A stretch of DNA of 64,000 nucleotides from Verrucomicrobiia bacterium (GCA_026414565.1 JAOAIT010000038.1:62001-126000), one strand, 5' to 3'; positions 34,149 through 43,654 are shown, counted from the first letter of the stretch. Numbers and translations: made by a program. Notes: a model not told the origin generated them from the sequence alone.

Positions 34149-35468
34149 TTACAGACGTTTGATGGCGATGTTGCGGAACATGACCGGGTCATTGTGCCCG
34201 GCAAAGCCAAAGAAACCGCGGGTGCGGTCTTTGCCCGGATGCGGGGTGTTGCCCATGAATTCGGTGACCTTACTCAGGTCGCAATCCAGAATGATGGTGC
34301 CATTCAATTCCACCTTGATTTTGGAGCCCACCACGGTGACTTCCTGATAATTCCATTCGCCCACGGGCCGCTGGTAACCGCGATAGGCGGCCACCATGCC
34401 GTAGGCCGAGCCATGGACCTGCCGGGGATCCAGCTTGGTGTTTTTCACCTGCTCGTAGTTGTCGTCCAGCACCTGCAGCTCGCACATGCCCACGTAAGCG
34501 GTGTCGCCCTGGCCGGGATAGCGGATGGCCAGGCCGTTGTTGCCGCCCGGCGGCAGCTTGAACTCCAGCCGCACGACGAAGTCGCCATATTCCTCCTTGG
34601 TGTAGATGGTGCCGCCCTTGCCGGGTTTGCAGACGATGGCCCCGTCCTTGATTTCGTAATTGTCCAGCGGCCCCTGCCAGCCGGTGAAGTCGCGGCCATT
34701 AAAGAGGGGGGTGAAGCCGGCATCGTTGCCGCGCAGGCGGCGGTTGGCTTCGTCGGCCGGAATCTCGCGCACAAAAATGTTGCGCCAGCGGATTTCGCCG
34801 CCGTGGGTCTGCAGTTGGATGGGGCCGAAGGGCGGCAGGGGCTGTTTGCGGCTGCGGTCGAAGTAATTCTCCATGATGGCATTGTCCACCACCAGTTGGT
34901 CATTCAAGTAGACGGTGGTGCGGGTGCCCAGTTGGAGGATGCGGAAATGATTCCATTCGCCGAAGGGTTTGTCGGCCAGCACCAGGGGATCCTTGCCGGG
35001 GGCGCCGGGGCTGTTGTTCCACAAGCCGCCGGAGCCTTTGTTGGCGCCGAGCTTGAATTTGTTGGTGTCCGTGTAGTCCCAAATCTGGATTTGCGGAGTG
35101 CCTTTGAGGTAGATGCCGCTGTCCGCCCGCGGCACGGTCTTGTAGTCAATCAGCAGTTCAATGTCCCGAAAGAACTTCTCGGTGGTCAGAAAAAGGCCGT
35201 TGCCGTCATTGATCAGCTCCTCGCCCGCCGGGGTCCAATGGCGCTGGATGTTGGGAAGGCTGGCCTCCCGCCGTTTGGCGTATTCGGCGGGGCTGAGGAA
35301 AATGTAGGTGCGCGGGTCAGTGTCGCCTGTGCCCCACCATCCGGACAAATCCCGGCCATTGTACAAGGCCACAAAGCCGGGGGGAGGGGTGGCGGCGGCG
35401 GCATGCCATGACAGCGAGACCAGCAACGCAAGACCAAGGGCTGGCGTCCTTAAACGTATGTGCTTCAT
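34149..35468 (-). CDS. Secreted protein with two DUF1080 (3-keto-disaccharide hydrolase-like) domains
   Basis: A 439-residue protein with a signal peptide (ALGLALLVSLSWHAAAA) and two beta-jelly-roll DUF1080 domains. Domain 1 (about 30-225) opens with FVALYNGRDLSGWWGTGD, and domain 2 (about 233-438) opens with FTPLFNGRDFTGWQGPL. Both have the concanavalin-like pattern; each has its own F-x-x-LYNGRDL-x-GW start. DUF1080 proteins include 3-keto-glucoside hydrolases or eliminases. The adjacent Gfo/Idh/MocA oxidoreductase could form 3-keto sugars, so the pair may oxidise and then cleave glycosides outside the cytoplasm. That pairing is inference from known systems, not shown here. Confidence 0.87.
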   Translation of the reverse strand: MKHIRLRTPALGLALLVSLSWHAAAATPPPGFVALYNGRDLSGWWGTGDTDPRTYIFLSPAEYAKRREASLPNIQRHWTPAGEELINDGNGLFLTTEKFFRDIELLIDYKTVPRADSGIYLKGTPQIQIWDYTDTNKFKLGANKGSGGLWNNSPGAPGKDPLVLADKPFGEWNHFRILQLGTRTTVYLNDQLVVDNAIMENYFDRSRKQPLPPFGPIQLQTHGGEIRWRNIFVREIPADEANRRLRGNDAGFTPLFNGRDFTGWQGPLDNYEIKDGAIVCKPGKGGTIYTKEEYGDFVVRLEFKLPPGGNNGLAIRYPGQGDTAYVGMCELQVLDDNYEQVKNTKLDPRQVHGSAYGMVAAYRGYQRPVGEWNYQEVTVVGSKIKVELNGTIILDCDLSKVTEFMGNTPHPGKDRTRGFFGFAGHNDPVMFRNIAIKRL

Positions 35469-35605
35469 GGCTGACTTCTAGCCCAAACGTCCGCCCTCTG
35501 CAACCGCAGATTATCCGCTGGTGGACGAGGCGGGCAGGCCGGGGGAGGAAAGGCGGTGTTCCTGTCTTGCCATACGCCGGTCACCCTCTACACTCCGCCG
35601 CACTC

Positions 35606-37639
35606 ATGGTGGATTTGAACAGTTTGAATCCCGAACAGCGCCGGGCGGTGGAGACCACCGAGGGGCCGGTGTTGATTCTGGCGGGGGCCGGCACGGGCAA
35701 GACGCGCGTCATCACCTATCGTTTGGCGCACTTGATCGCCCGCGGGGTGCCGCCCGGGCAGATTCTGGCGGTGACGTTCACCAATAAAGCCGCGCGCGAG
35801 ATGAAAGAGCGCGTGGCGCAGTTGGTGCCGCGGCCGCGGGGGGCGCCGGGGCAGCCCCCGCCGGAAGCGCCCACCATTTGCACGTTTCATGCGCTGGGGG
35901 CGCGGCTGCTGCGGCAATACATTGACCGCCTGGGCTACAAGCCCAATTTCGTGATCTACAGCGAGTCGGAGCGCCTCAGCGCCGTGCGCCGCATTCTGGC
36001 GCACTTCAACGTGCGCGGGGTTACGCTGGAGCCGGCGGAGGTGGCGGCGGCCATCAGCCGGCTCAAAAACGGCTTTGGGGGGCGGGAGGACACGCTGCAC
36101 GAACTGGCCCGTCGGCTGCTGCCGCGGTATGAATCGGCCTTGCGGGCGTGCAACGCGGTGGATTTTGATGATCTCCTGGGGCTGACGCTGCATCTGCTGC
36201 GGCAGGACCCGGAAGTGCTGGCCCAGTGCCGCCAGCGCTTTCGTTACATCATGGTGGACGAATATCAGGACACCAACGCCGCGCAATTTGAAATTCTGCG
36301 GCTGCTGGCGGCGCAGCATCAAAACCTGTGCGTGGTGGGGGATGATGATCAGAGCATCTACGGCTGGCGCGGCGCGGAAATTGCCAACCTGCTCGACATG
36401 GAAAAATATTTCCCGCGCGTCAAGGTCATCAAACTGGAGCAGAATTATCGCTCGACCAGTGTCATCCTGGAGGCGGCCAATGCCGTCATCACCCACAATG
36501 CCCGCCGCCGGCCCAAGAAGCTGTGGAGCCGCAACGGGCAGGGCAGCCGCATTGTGCTGCACACGTTTGCCAACGAGGACGAGGAGGCGCGCGGCATTGT
36601 GGAGCAGATTGAAATCAACCGCAAATTCAAGCGCATCCCGTGGCAGCACCAGGCCATTTTGTTTCGCACCAACCACCAGGCGCGCGCGCTGGAAACCGCG
36701 CTGCGGGCGGCGCGCGTGCGCTACCATCTGGTGGGCGGCCAGAGTTATTTTGACCGGCGGGAGATCAAGGATTTTCTGGCTTATTTGCGCACGTTTCATC
36801 ATCCGCACGACGACATCAGCCTGCTGCGCATTGCCAACGTGCCCGCCCGCGGCCTGAGCGAGGCCACCATGGAGCGGCTGCTGGCGGCCAGCCAGGAGCG
36901 GCGTTGTTCGGTCTTCGCCGCCATGCGGCACACCGACGTGCAGGCGGCCCTGCCGGGCCGGACCCGCGAGGCAGTGCGGCAGTTTTTGCATCTGGTGGAG
37001 ACGCATCATCACACCCTGACCCAGCCCGCGCCGCCCGGTTTTTCCCTGCGGCGGTGGGCGGAGCACTGGTTGGAGCAGGTGGGGTATTGGGAGGAAATTC
37101 GCAGCAGCGAAAAAACGCCGGAGGAGGCGGAAAACCGCCTCCGCATTCTCAAAGATCTGGTCAGCACCCTGGACCAGGAGGATTATGGCGGCGCCACACC
37201 GGGGGAGCGCCTCAACCGCTTTCTGGAGGAGGTGACCCTGGACACCGAACGGGACGAGGACAAGGAGGTGGAGGGGGACCAGGTCACGTTGATCACCCTG
37301 CATAGTTGCAAGGGGCTGGAATTTCCGCATGTGTTTCTGGTGGGTCTGGAGGAGGGCCTGCTGCCGCATACCCGTTCCAAGGAGGAGGGCACAGTGGACG
37401 AGGAGCGGCGGTTGTTTTATGTGGGCATCACCCGGGCGCGGCAGACCCTCACCCTGAGCCATTGTCTGGCGCGGAAAAAGTATGGCACGCTTGCGCCGAT
37501 GCATCCCTCCCGGTTTCTGCTGGAGCTGCCGTCGCACCTGGTGGAGCGCGCGGAGGAACGGCGCAAACAGCCGGTCAGCGTGGAGGAGGGCAGCCGCATT
37601 TTGGCGGAATTGAAAGCGTCCTTGCGCTCCAAAGCCTGA
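35606..37639 (+). CDS. UvrD/PcrA/Rep-type superfamily 1 DNA helicase
   Basis: A 677-residue ATP-dependent 3'-5' helicase. Motifs in order: LNPEQRRAVETTEGPVLILA (Q motif), Walker A AGAGTGKT (26-33), TFTNKAAREMKERV (Ia), DEYQDT (motif II, about 218-223), GDDDQSIYGWRGAE (III), LEQNYRST (IV), GDQVTLITLHSCKGLEFPHV (V) and EERRLFYVGITRA (VI). It is close to Rep/PcrA in size and lacks a nuclease domain. The DEYQDTN/GDDDQSIY combination suggests Rep/UvrD rather than RecB/AddA. Start ATG at 35606; a longer frame is rejected because it overlaps the divergent DUF1080 leader. The single-receiver gene follows after 31 bp. Confidence 0.93.
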   Translation: MVDLNSLNPEQRRAVETTEGPVLILAGAGTGKTRVITYRLAHLIARGVPPGQILAVTFTNKAAREMKERVAQLVPRPRGAPGQPPPEAPTICTFHALGARLLRQYIDRLGYKPNFVIYSESERLSAVRRILAHFNVRGVTLEPAEVAAAISRLKNGFGGREDTLHELARRLLPRYESALRACNAVDFDDLLGLTLHLLRQDPEVLAQCRQRFRYIMVDEYQDTNAAQFEILRLLAAQHQNLCVVGDDDQSIYGWRGAEIANLLDMEKYFPRVKVIKLEQNYRSTSVILEAANAVITHNARRRPKKLWSRNGQGSRIVLHTFANEDEEARGIVEQIEINRKFKRIPWQHQAILFRTNHQARALETALRAARVRYHLVGGQSYFDRREIKDFLAYLRTFHHPHDDISLLRIANVPARGLSEATMERLLAASQERRCSVFAAMRHTDVQAALPGRTREAVRQFLHLVETHHHTLTQPAPPGFSLRRWAEHWLEQVGYWEEIRSSEKTPEEAENRLRILKDLVSTLDQEDYGGATPGERLNRFLEEVTLDTERDEDKEVEGDQVTLITLHSCKGLEFPHVFLVGLEEGLLPHTRSKEEGTVDEERRLFYVGITRARQTLTLSHCLARKKYGTLAPMHPSRFLLELPSHLVERAEERRKQPVSVEEGSRILAELKASLRSKA

Positions 37640-37670
37640 GGGGATTATATTATCTTGCAACTAGCCCATT

Positions 37671-38063
37671 ATGAAGACCCGGGTGCTGCTGGTGGACGAT
37701 GAAGAGAGCTTCACGCGGCTGTTGAAGCTCAATCTCGAGCGTACCGGGCAGTACGAGGTCCGCGTGGAAAACTGGGGCGGCGCGGCGGCGGAGGCGGCCC
37801 GGCAATTCAAGCCGGACGTGGTCCTGTTGGACGTGATCATGCCGCAGATGTTCGGGGGCGACGTGGCCAACCAGTTCAAAGCGGATCCGGAATTGAAGGA
37901 CTACCCCATCGTTTTTCTGAGTGCTTCGGTCAAGCCCTCCCGCGTGGCGGAGCACGACGGCGTCATCGGCGGCTACCCTTTCATCGCCAAGCCGGCCAGC
38001 CTGGAGGCCGTGATTGCCGGCATCGAGAAATACGCCCGCAAACGGAAGGCGGAGGAAAAATAA
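37671..38063 (+). CDS. Single-domain response regulator
   Basis: A 130-residue receiver without output domain. Acidic pair VDDEE (8-12), acceptor Asp54 in VVLLDVIMPQMFGG, Ser in IVFLSASVKPS and Lys in FIAKPAS are all present, so it can be phosphorylated. Stand-alone receivers relay phosphate or bind a partner protein. It is 31 bp downstream of the helicase gene; no kinase is near. Confidence 0.88.
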   Translation: MKTRVLLVDDEESFTRLLKLNLERTGQYEVRVENWGGAAAEAARQFKPDVVLLDVIMPQMFGGDVANQFKADPELKDYPIVFLSASVKPSRVAEHDGVIGGYPFIAKPASLEAVIAGIEKYARKRKAEEK

Positions 38064-38078
38064 ACTGCCGGAGGGCGG

Positions 38079-38804
38079 TCAAAGCAGCCAGCGGGCCAGA
38101 CCGGGCGCCACCACCAGCGCAGGCAGGTAGTTGGCCAGCTCCACCTTGCGGACTTCAAAAATCACCACCGCCACACTGACGGCCAGAAAACCGCACACCA
38201 GATGCAAGGCGCTGGTGGCGGGGGCAAATGTGGACAGCCAGCCTGCCTCCACTAGGGCGCGCGTCCCCAGGGTCAGCAAGCCCTGCCAGGCCGCCACGGG
38301 CAACGCGGCCAGCACAATTCCCCGGCCCAGCATCGGCACAAAAGCCTGGGCGGCCAGCCCGTCCATTACGGCTTTCACCGCCAGCAGAAACCAAAAATTA
38401 TGCAGGCCGTCCTGCAGGCTGCCGATGAACGCCAGCGGCGCGGCGCAAAACAGGGCGGCGCCAACCAGGAGCGCCTGATCCCACCGCCGGGAGGCGCCGC
38501 CGGGCGCCTGCAGGCGTTGCAGGGCGTACTGGCCCAGCCGGTTGCTGGCCTGCTGGAGGCCCAGCAGCCGGCCCACCATTTTGCCCAGCATCAGGGAAAG
38601 CAAAACCAGCCCCCAGAGCTTGAGGGCGTGCAAAAATGGGCCTTGAGTGCCTTCCCAGAAAAGTTTGCCCCCCAGAACGAGGGCAAGAACACCCAGGAGA
38701 GTTTTGATTTGCTGCTCGCGCGGTTGCGTGAGCCGCCAGCGGGGATGGCTGCCGGCCAGCCCGCCGGCGACAATCGCCGCCACATTCAACGCGGTGCCAA
38801 TCAT
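38079..38804 (-). CDS. DUF554 family membrane protein
   Basis: A 241-residue integral membrane protein with about six to seven hydrophobic segments. Family features: MIGTALNVAAIVAGGLAGSH at the start, QIKTLLGVLALVLGGKLFWEG, the Gly-rich TM starts, and the late segment AKAVMDGLAAQAFV-like (here VKAVMDGLAAQAFVPML). The family is sometimes called YdfK; a transport role is suspected but not established. The ATG directly abuts the stop of lipA (38805) on the same strand, so the two are co-transcribed. Confidence 0.85.
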   Translation of the reverse strand: MIGTALNVAAIVAGGLAGSHPRWRLTQPREQQIKTLLGVLALVLGGKLFWEGTQGPFLHALKLWGLVLLSLMLGKMVGRLLGLQQASNRLGQYALQRLQAPGGASRRWDQALLVGAALFCAAPLAFIGSLQDGLHNFWFLLAVKAVMDGLAAQAFVPMLGRGIVLAALPVAAWQGLLTLGTRALVEAGWLSTFAPATSALHLVCGFLAVSVAVVIFEVRKVELANYLPALVVAPGLARWLL

Positions 38805-39701
38805 TCAGGGCCGGGCGGGGCGTTGGGGTTGGAAATCATCGGCGTGATAGGAGCTGCGCACCAGCGGGGCGCTGGAGACATGCACAAAGCCCATGGCACG
38901 CGCCATCCGCCCGTAGGCGGCGAATTGCTGGGGCGAGATGTATTCCACCACCGGCAGATGTTCGGGCGTGGGTTGCAGGTATTGGCCCAGCGTCAGGAGA
39001 TCGCAGCCTGCCTGGCGCAAGTCCCGCAACGCCTCCTCCAGCTCGGCTGCGGTCTCCCCCAGCCCCAGCATCAGGCCGGACTTGGTGTAGAGAGTGTCGC
39101 CCGTCCATTGTTTGACTTTGCGCAGCACGCTAAGCGAGCGCTCATAGGTGGCCCGGTGCCGCACGGCGGGAGTGAGGCGGCGGACAGTCTCCAGGTTGTG
39201 GTTAAAAATCTCCGGCCGGGCCTCCAGGACACACTGCAGGGCCTCGTCCCGGTCTTGAAAATCGGGGGTCAGCACTTCAATGACCGCCCCCGGATTCAGC
39301 GCCCGCACCGCCTCGATGGTGCGCCGGAAGTGCTCCGCGCCGCCATCGGGCAAATCATCACGCGCCACACCGGTGATGACCACGTGGCGCAGGCCCATGC
39401 GACGGGCGGCCTCGGCCACCCGCTGCGGTTCCGTGGCGTCGAGGGGCAGCGGTTTGGCGGTGGTGACGGCGCAGAACTTGCAGGCGCGGGTGCAGCGATC
39501 GCCGCCGATCATGAAGGTGGCCGTGCCTTTGCTCCAGCATTCCCAGTGATTGGGGCAGCGCGCACTTTCGCAAACGGTGTGCAGCCGCTGATCCTGCAAC
39601 AGGTTGCGGGTCTGCGCAAAAGCGGCCGTATTGGGCAGCCGCAGGCGCAGCCAGTCCGGCAGCCGCCGGCGGATGGTGGATGGCTCCAATGTTGTGCTCA
39701 T
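38805..39701 (-). CDS. lipA: Lipoyl synthase
   Basis: A 298-residue radical-SAM enzyme that inserts two sulfurs into octanoyl groups of 2-oxoacid dehydrogenases and GcvH. Both 4Fe-4S sites are seen: the auxiliary C-x4-C-x5-C (CESARCPNHWEC) and the radical-SAM C-x3-C-x2-C (CTRACKFC). Other features: ATFMIGGDRCTRAC, KPLPLDATEP, VITGVARDDLPDGG, TKSGLMLGLGE, and the end YHADDF. Start ATG at 39701; an extended upstream frame has no family similarity. lipB is not adjacent, so octanoyl supply comes from elsewhere. Confidence 0.95.
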   Translation of the reverse strand: MSTTLEPSTIRRRLPDWLRLRLPNTAAFAQTRNLLQDQRLHTVCESARCPNHWECWSKGTATFMIGGDRCTRACKFCAVTTAKPLPLDATEPQRVAEAARRMGLRHVVITGVARDDLPDGGAEHFRRTIEAVRALNPGAVIEVLTPDFQDRDEALQCVLEARPEIFNHNLETVRRLTPAVRHRATYERSLSVLRKVKQWTGDTLYTKSGLMLGLGETAAELEEALRDLRQAGCDLLTLGQYLQPTPEHLPVVEYISPQQFAAYGRMARAMGFVHVSSAPLVRSSYHADDFQPQRPARP

Positions 39702-39895
39702 CGCCAGCCCCAAGATTGCCTTTCCCGGCGGCTTCCTGCAAAGGAAAATGCAGCTTGCCATGGCTGGGTCTCTCAAGGCGGGAGGCAAAATGCCGTAAAA
39801 CCACGCCCGAGCAAAATAATTAAAGAAAAGATGGCAGGAATACGTCATAGGAATGTAACCTCGAACGTTATTAGTGCGTCTTAAGAACGAACGGG

Positions 39896-41647
39896 ATGCA
39901 GGACAGCAGGGTTCAACAGGACGGCCCGGTTCCGCGGAGCCGGGCGGGAAAGCTGGGGCTTTTTGCCCTGGCTGCCCTCCTTTTTTGGGGGGGATGCACG
40001 GCCAAATACCACCGGCAGGCGGCCGACAGGGAAGTGTACCGCTCGATCCACCAGACCCAGCAGCGGGTGCTGAAGAAGACCAACGACTTCAACATTGACA
40101 CACCGTGGTCGGCACGGAAACCGGAGTCGGTGCAGCCGCCGGAGTTGATCGAGAGCCGGTTGGAGACCAACCGGCTGGTGTTGTCGGTGCAGGAGGCCTT
40201 GGATCTGGCGGTCAAGAACAGCCGCGAATATCAGGAGCAAAAAGAAAGCCTGTACAGCACGGCACTCGCCCTGGCCCGCGAGCGGTACAAATACCAGCCA
40301 CGCCTGTTTGCCGGGGGCGACTGGGCCTTGCGCCGCCGCAGTGACGGCACCAAGGAGGGCACCTTGTCGGCCTCCAGCGGCGTGAACATGACCCAGCTCC
40401 TGGCCAGCGGCGGGCGGCTGGGACTGACGCTGGCCAATGACCTGTTCCGATATTACACCGGGGATCCGCGCCGCACGGCGGTTTCCAGTGTTTCAGTGAA
40501 TTTGGTGCAGCCTTTGTTTCAGGCCTTCGGCAACAACAACGATGCCCTCGAGAGCCTGACCCAGGCGGAGCGCAACCTGGTCTATGCCGTGCGCAACTTC
40601 AGCCAGTATCAGGAGCAGTTTGCGCTGAACATCCTCAACGACTATTTCAACATCCTGGCGCAGAAGGATGCCGTGCGCAACAACTACGCCAACTACCTGA
40701 GCCGCGTGGCGCAGACGGAGCGGCTGGAGGCGCGGGCGGTGGACCGCCAGACGCGCACGGAGGTGGATCAGGCCAAACAATCCGAGCTTTCCGCCAAAAA
40801 CAGCTACATCAACGCGGTGGCGCGCTATCAAACGCTGTTGGACAGCTTCAAAATCCGGCTGGGTCTGCCGCTGAGCACGAAATTGTACCTGGATGACAAA
40901 GCCTTGGAAGAAATCGCCCAGGTGGGGCTGATTCCGGTGACCTTGGATGCGGAGGAGGCCTACCGGCTGGCCACCGAGCGGCATCTGCCCACCTTGAATG
41001 CCATTGACCGCTTTCAGGACGTACAACGCCGCGTGCGGCTGGCGCGGGACAAACTCAAGCCCAACCTGACGTTCATCGCCGATGCCTCCCTGCAAAGCGA
41101 GCGGCCCACCGACTGGACGCGCTTTGACGCGCGCCAGGCCAGTGCGGGGGTGGGGCTGGAGCTGGATTTGCCGCTGGACCGCAAGAATCAGCGCTTTGCC
41201 TACCGGGAGGCGCTCATTGCGTTTGAGGCGCAAATCCGGGCGTTGACGCTGACGTTTGACAACCTGCGCAACAACATCGAGAACGGCCTGCGCACCATCG
41301 AGCAGCAGCGGCAGACGTATTTGATTCAGAAAAAAGCCGTCGAGCTGGCCAAGGTGCGCGTGGAAAGCACGACGATGAACCTGCAGGCCGGCAACGTGGC
41401 GGTGCGCGATGTGCTGGAGGCGCAGGACGCGTTGATTGCCGCGCAAAACCAGCTTACTTTATCGTTGGTGAGCTATCAGCAGGCGCGGTTGCGCCTGATG
41501 CTGGACATCGGGGCGCTGGATACCAGCAAGGAAAAGTTCTGGCTGCAGGATCACCTGGTGGGCTTCCTGCCCAAGGCGCCCGAAGCTGCGCCGGTGGAGA
41601 CCGAAGACAAGCCGGTGCTGCCGCCGGATGATTACTTTAACCAATAA
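39896..41647 (+). CDS. TolC-family outer-membrane efflux lipoprotein
   Basis: A 583-residue outer-membrane channel, first gene of a complete tripartite efflux operon. The leader (LGLFALAALLFWGGC) ends in a lipobox with Cys near residue 38. The body shows TolC-type long helices and two repeats: NSREYQEQKESLYSTALALARERYKYQP-like and QTLLDSFKIRLGLPL, then VELAKVRVESTTMNLQAG and VRDVLEAQDALIAAQNQLT. It ends with an acidic/Pro-rich tail. The adaptor gene begins 7 bp after the stop. The preceding 194 bp (39702-39895), shared with lipA in the opposite direction, should hold the promoter, but I cannot place it. Confidence 0.88.
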   Translation: MQDSRVQQDGPVPRSRAGKLGLFALAALLFWGGCTAKYHRQAADREVYRSIHQTQQRVLKKTNDFNIDTPWSARKPESVQPPELIESRLETNRLVLSVQEALDLAVKNSREYQEQKESLYSTALALARERYKYQPRLFAGGDWALRRRSDGTKEGTLSASSGVNMTQLLASGGRLGLTLANDLFRYYTGDPRRTAVSSVSVNLVQPLFQAFGNNNDALESLTQAERNLVYAVRNFSQYQEQFALNILNDYFNILAQKDAVRNNYANYLSRVAQTERLEARAVDRQTRTEVDQAKQSELSAKNSYINAVARYQTLLDSFKIRLGLPLSTKLYLDDKALEEIAQVGLIPVTLDAEEAYRLATERHLPTLNAIDRFQDVQRRVRLARDKLKPNLTFIADASLQSERPTDWTRFDARQASAGVGLELDLPLDRKNQRFAYREALIAFEAQIRALTLTFDNLRNNIENGLRTIEQQRQTYLIQKKAVELAKVRVESTTMNLQAGNVAVRDVLEAQDALIAAQNQLTLSLVSYQQARLRLMLDIGALDTSKEKFWLQDHLVGFLPKAPEAAPVETEDKPVLPPDDYFNQ

Positions 41648-41653
41648 TTGTTT

Positions 41654-43654
41654 ATGAGCACCTCTTCGACGATTCCCGCTCCGCCGCCGCTGTGGCGGCG
41701 CAAGCCGGTGCTGGTGGTGGTGGCCCTGCTGGCGGTGTTCACAGCCTACGCCGTCGTGCGCGGCCGCGCCAAAAACCAGGTGCAACCCACGGCTTATTTC
41801 GAGGTGAAGCGCGGGGACTTCCTCATCTCCATTGTGGAGGGCGGCAACATTGAGGCCGTGAATGAAGTGGTGGTGCGCAGCGAGGTGGAGGGCACCGCCC
41901 GCATCATTTACATCGTGCCCGAGGGCACCACCGTCAAGAAGGGGGATCTGCTGGTGGAACTGGACTCCAGCTCCAGCCAGGATGCGGTGAATCAGCAGCA
42001 GATCAATGTGGAGAAAGCCCAGTTTGCCGTGATCCAGGCCGAGCAACAGTTGGAAATCCAAAAAAGCATGGTGGAAAGCGAAATCTCGGCCGCTGAGCTG
42101 AAACTGGAGTTTGCCAAGAGCGATCTGGAAAAGTTTGAAAAGGGTGAGGCCGCCCAGTTGTTGCGGGATGCGCAGATTGAAATCACCAACGTGCTGGAAA
42201 ACTTGAAGATTGCCGAGGAAAAGCTGGGTTGGACGGAAAAGCTGTATGAGAAGGGCTTTGAAACCAAGGCCAACCTGGACCGCGACCGCCTCTCGGTATC
42301 CCAGACCAAATTACGGCTGGAGCAGGCGCAAAAGAAATTGTGGATGCTGGAGAGTTTTGATCTGCCCAAGAAGCGCCGCACGCTGGAGGCGGCCGTGGAG
42401 GATGCCAAGGATGACCTGGAGCGGGTCAAGCTGCAGGGCCAGCGCCGGCTGGCGCAATATGAGGCGGATGTGCAAACGCAGAAGAGCACGCTGGAGCTGA
42501 GCAAAAAGAAGCTGGAACGCGACATGCGGCAGTTGGCCAACACCAAGATTTATGCCCCCAATGACGGGTTGGTGGTGTATGCCGGCGGGGGCGGGGACCG
42601 GCGGTTCAGCAGTGAATCCATGATTGAGGAAGGCGCCGTGGTGCGGTATCGCCAGGAGCTGATCAAGCTGCCGGACATCTCCGAGTTCAAGGTCACCGTC
42701 AAGGTGCATGAGTCGCACGTCAACCAGTTGACCCGCGGCCAGCCGGCGTATGTGGTCCTGGATGCCATGCCGGACCGCCGCTTCCAGGGGGCGGTCAACC
42801 GGGTGGCACCCTTGCCGGATACGTCCAGCCGCTGGGCCAATCCCAATCTTAAAGTCTATGCCACGGAAATCCTCATCCTGGAGCCGCTGCCCAATGTGAA
42901 GCCGGGGGTGTCGGCCCGGGCCGAGATCATCATCACCAATCTCAAAAGCGTCCTCACGGTGCCCATCCAGTGCGTGACCACGCGCAAGGGCAAGCAGGTG
43001 GTGTTTCTGGCGGATAATCCCAGCGTGCCGGTGCCGGTCAATGTGGGCATGTACAACACCAAGTTCATCGAAATCACCTCCGGCTTGAAGGAGGGGGACC
43101 GCGTGCTGCTCAGCCCGCCTTTCGATGCGCAGGAGAAAGATCTGGCGGGCGCCATCGTGGGCAAGGATGAAAAGACGGAGGGGCTCACCAACACCCCGCC
43201 GGAGCGGCTCAATCGCATGGTGCCCGAGAACGGGAGGGACAATGGCGCGGCCGGCTTCCCGGAGCCGGGCAGTGGACGCGGCCCGCGCGGGCAGCGCGGA
43301 GAACGGGGTGAGCGCGGCGATGGAGCGGGCATGTTTGGGCCGGGGGCTGGCCGGGGCGGGGAGAACGCCGGCGGTGGCGACGCCGCCGGCCCGGGCGGCG
43401 GTGGCGGGCCGGGCGGGCAGCCGGGCGCGGGCCGCGGCGGGCCGCGGTTCAGCCGCGAGGAAATGATGAAACGCTTTGACACCAACGGCGACGGAGAATT
43501 GGACGAAAACGAGCAGGCGGCCATGCGTGAGGCCATGCGCGCCTTCCGCCGCCCCGGCGGCACCAACGCCCCGGCAGGGTTCCCGGGGCCGCGCCCGGAC
43601 GGCGGGATGCGTCCGGAGGGTTTTTCTGCACCGCGCAACGATGGCAGCCGCTGA
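41654..43654 (+). CDS. Efflux adaptor (HlyD/MacA-type) with C-terminal Gly-rich linker and EF-hand
   Basis: A 666-residue periplasmic adaptor. One membrane segment (about 16-34) is followed by the biotinyl-lipoyl half FLISIVEGGNIEAVNEVVVR, a long coiled-coil hairpin (about 110-300), the second lipoyl half (NTKIYAPNDGLVVYAGGG), the beta-barrel (LPDISEFKVTVKVHES) and a membrane-proximal domain. Beyond about 500 the sequence departs from the family: a Gly/Arg/Pro-rich linker (about 535-600) leads to a perfect calcium-binding EF-hand loop (DTNGDGELDENE, Asp609 to Glu620) and another Pro/Gly tail. The TTG at 41648 is less likely than the ATG at 41654. It overlaps the ABC ATPase gene by 14 bp. Confidence 0.88.
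   Translation: MSTSSTIPAPPPLWRRKPVLVVVALLAVFTAYAVVRGRAKNQVQPTAYFEVKRGDFLISIVEGGNIEAVNEVVVRSEVEGTARIIYIVPEGTTVKKGDLLVELDSSSSQDAVNQQQINVEKAQFAVIQAEQQLEIQKSMVESEISAAELKLEFAKSDLEKFEKGEAAQLLRDAQIEITNVLENLKIAEEKLGWTEKLYEKGFETKANLDRDRLSVSQTKLRLEQAQKKLWMLESFDLPKKRRTLEAAVEDAKDDLERVKLQGQRRLAQYEADVQTQKSTLELSKKKLERDMRQLANTKIYAPNDGLVVYAGGGGDRRFSSESMIEEGAVVRYRQELIKLPDISEFKVTVKVHESHVNQLTRGQPAYVVLDAMPDRRFQGAVNRVAPLPDTSSRWANPNLKVYATEILILEPLPNVKPGVSARAEIIITNLKSVLTVPIQCVTTRKGKQVVFLADNPSVPVPVNVGMYNTKFIEITSGLKEGDRVLLSPPFDAQEKDLAGAIVGKDEKTEGLTNTPPERLNRMVPENGRDNGAAGFPEPGSGRGPRGQRGERGERGDGAGMFGPGAGRGGENAGGGDAAGPGGGGGPGGQPGAGRGGPRFSREEMMKRFDTNGDGELDENEQAAMREAMRAFRRPGGTNAPAGFPGPRPDGGMRPEGFSAPRNDGSR

Noticed and set aside
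35588-37660. A 690-codon minus-strand open frame over the helicase gene
   Set aside because: Antisense shadow; the helicase motifs are complete on the plus strand.
43260-43450. GC-rich repetitive stretch inside the adaptor gene
   Set aside because: Considered as a tandem repeat or CRISPR-like array; it is only the Gly/Arg-coding linker, without regular repeats or spacers.
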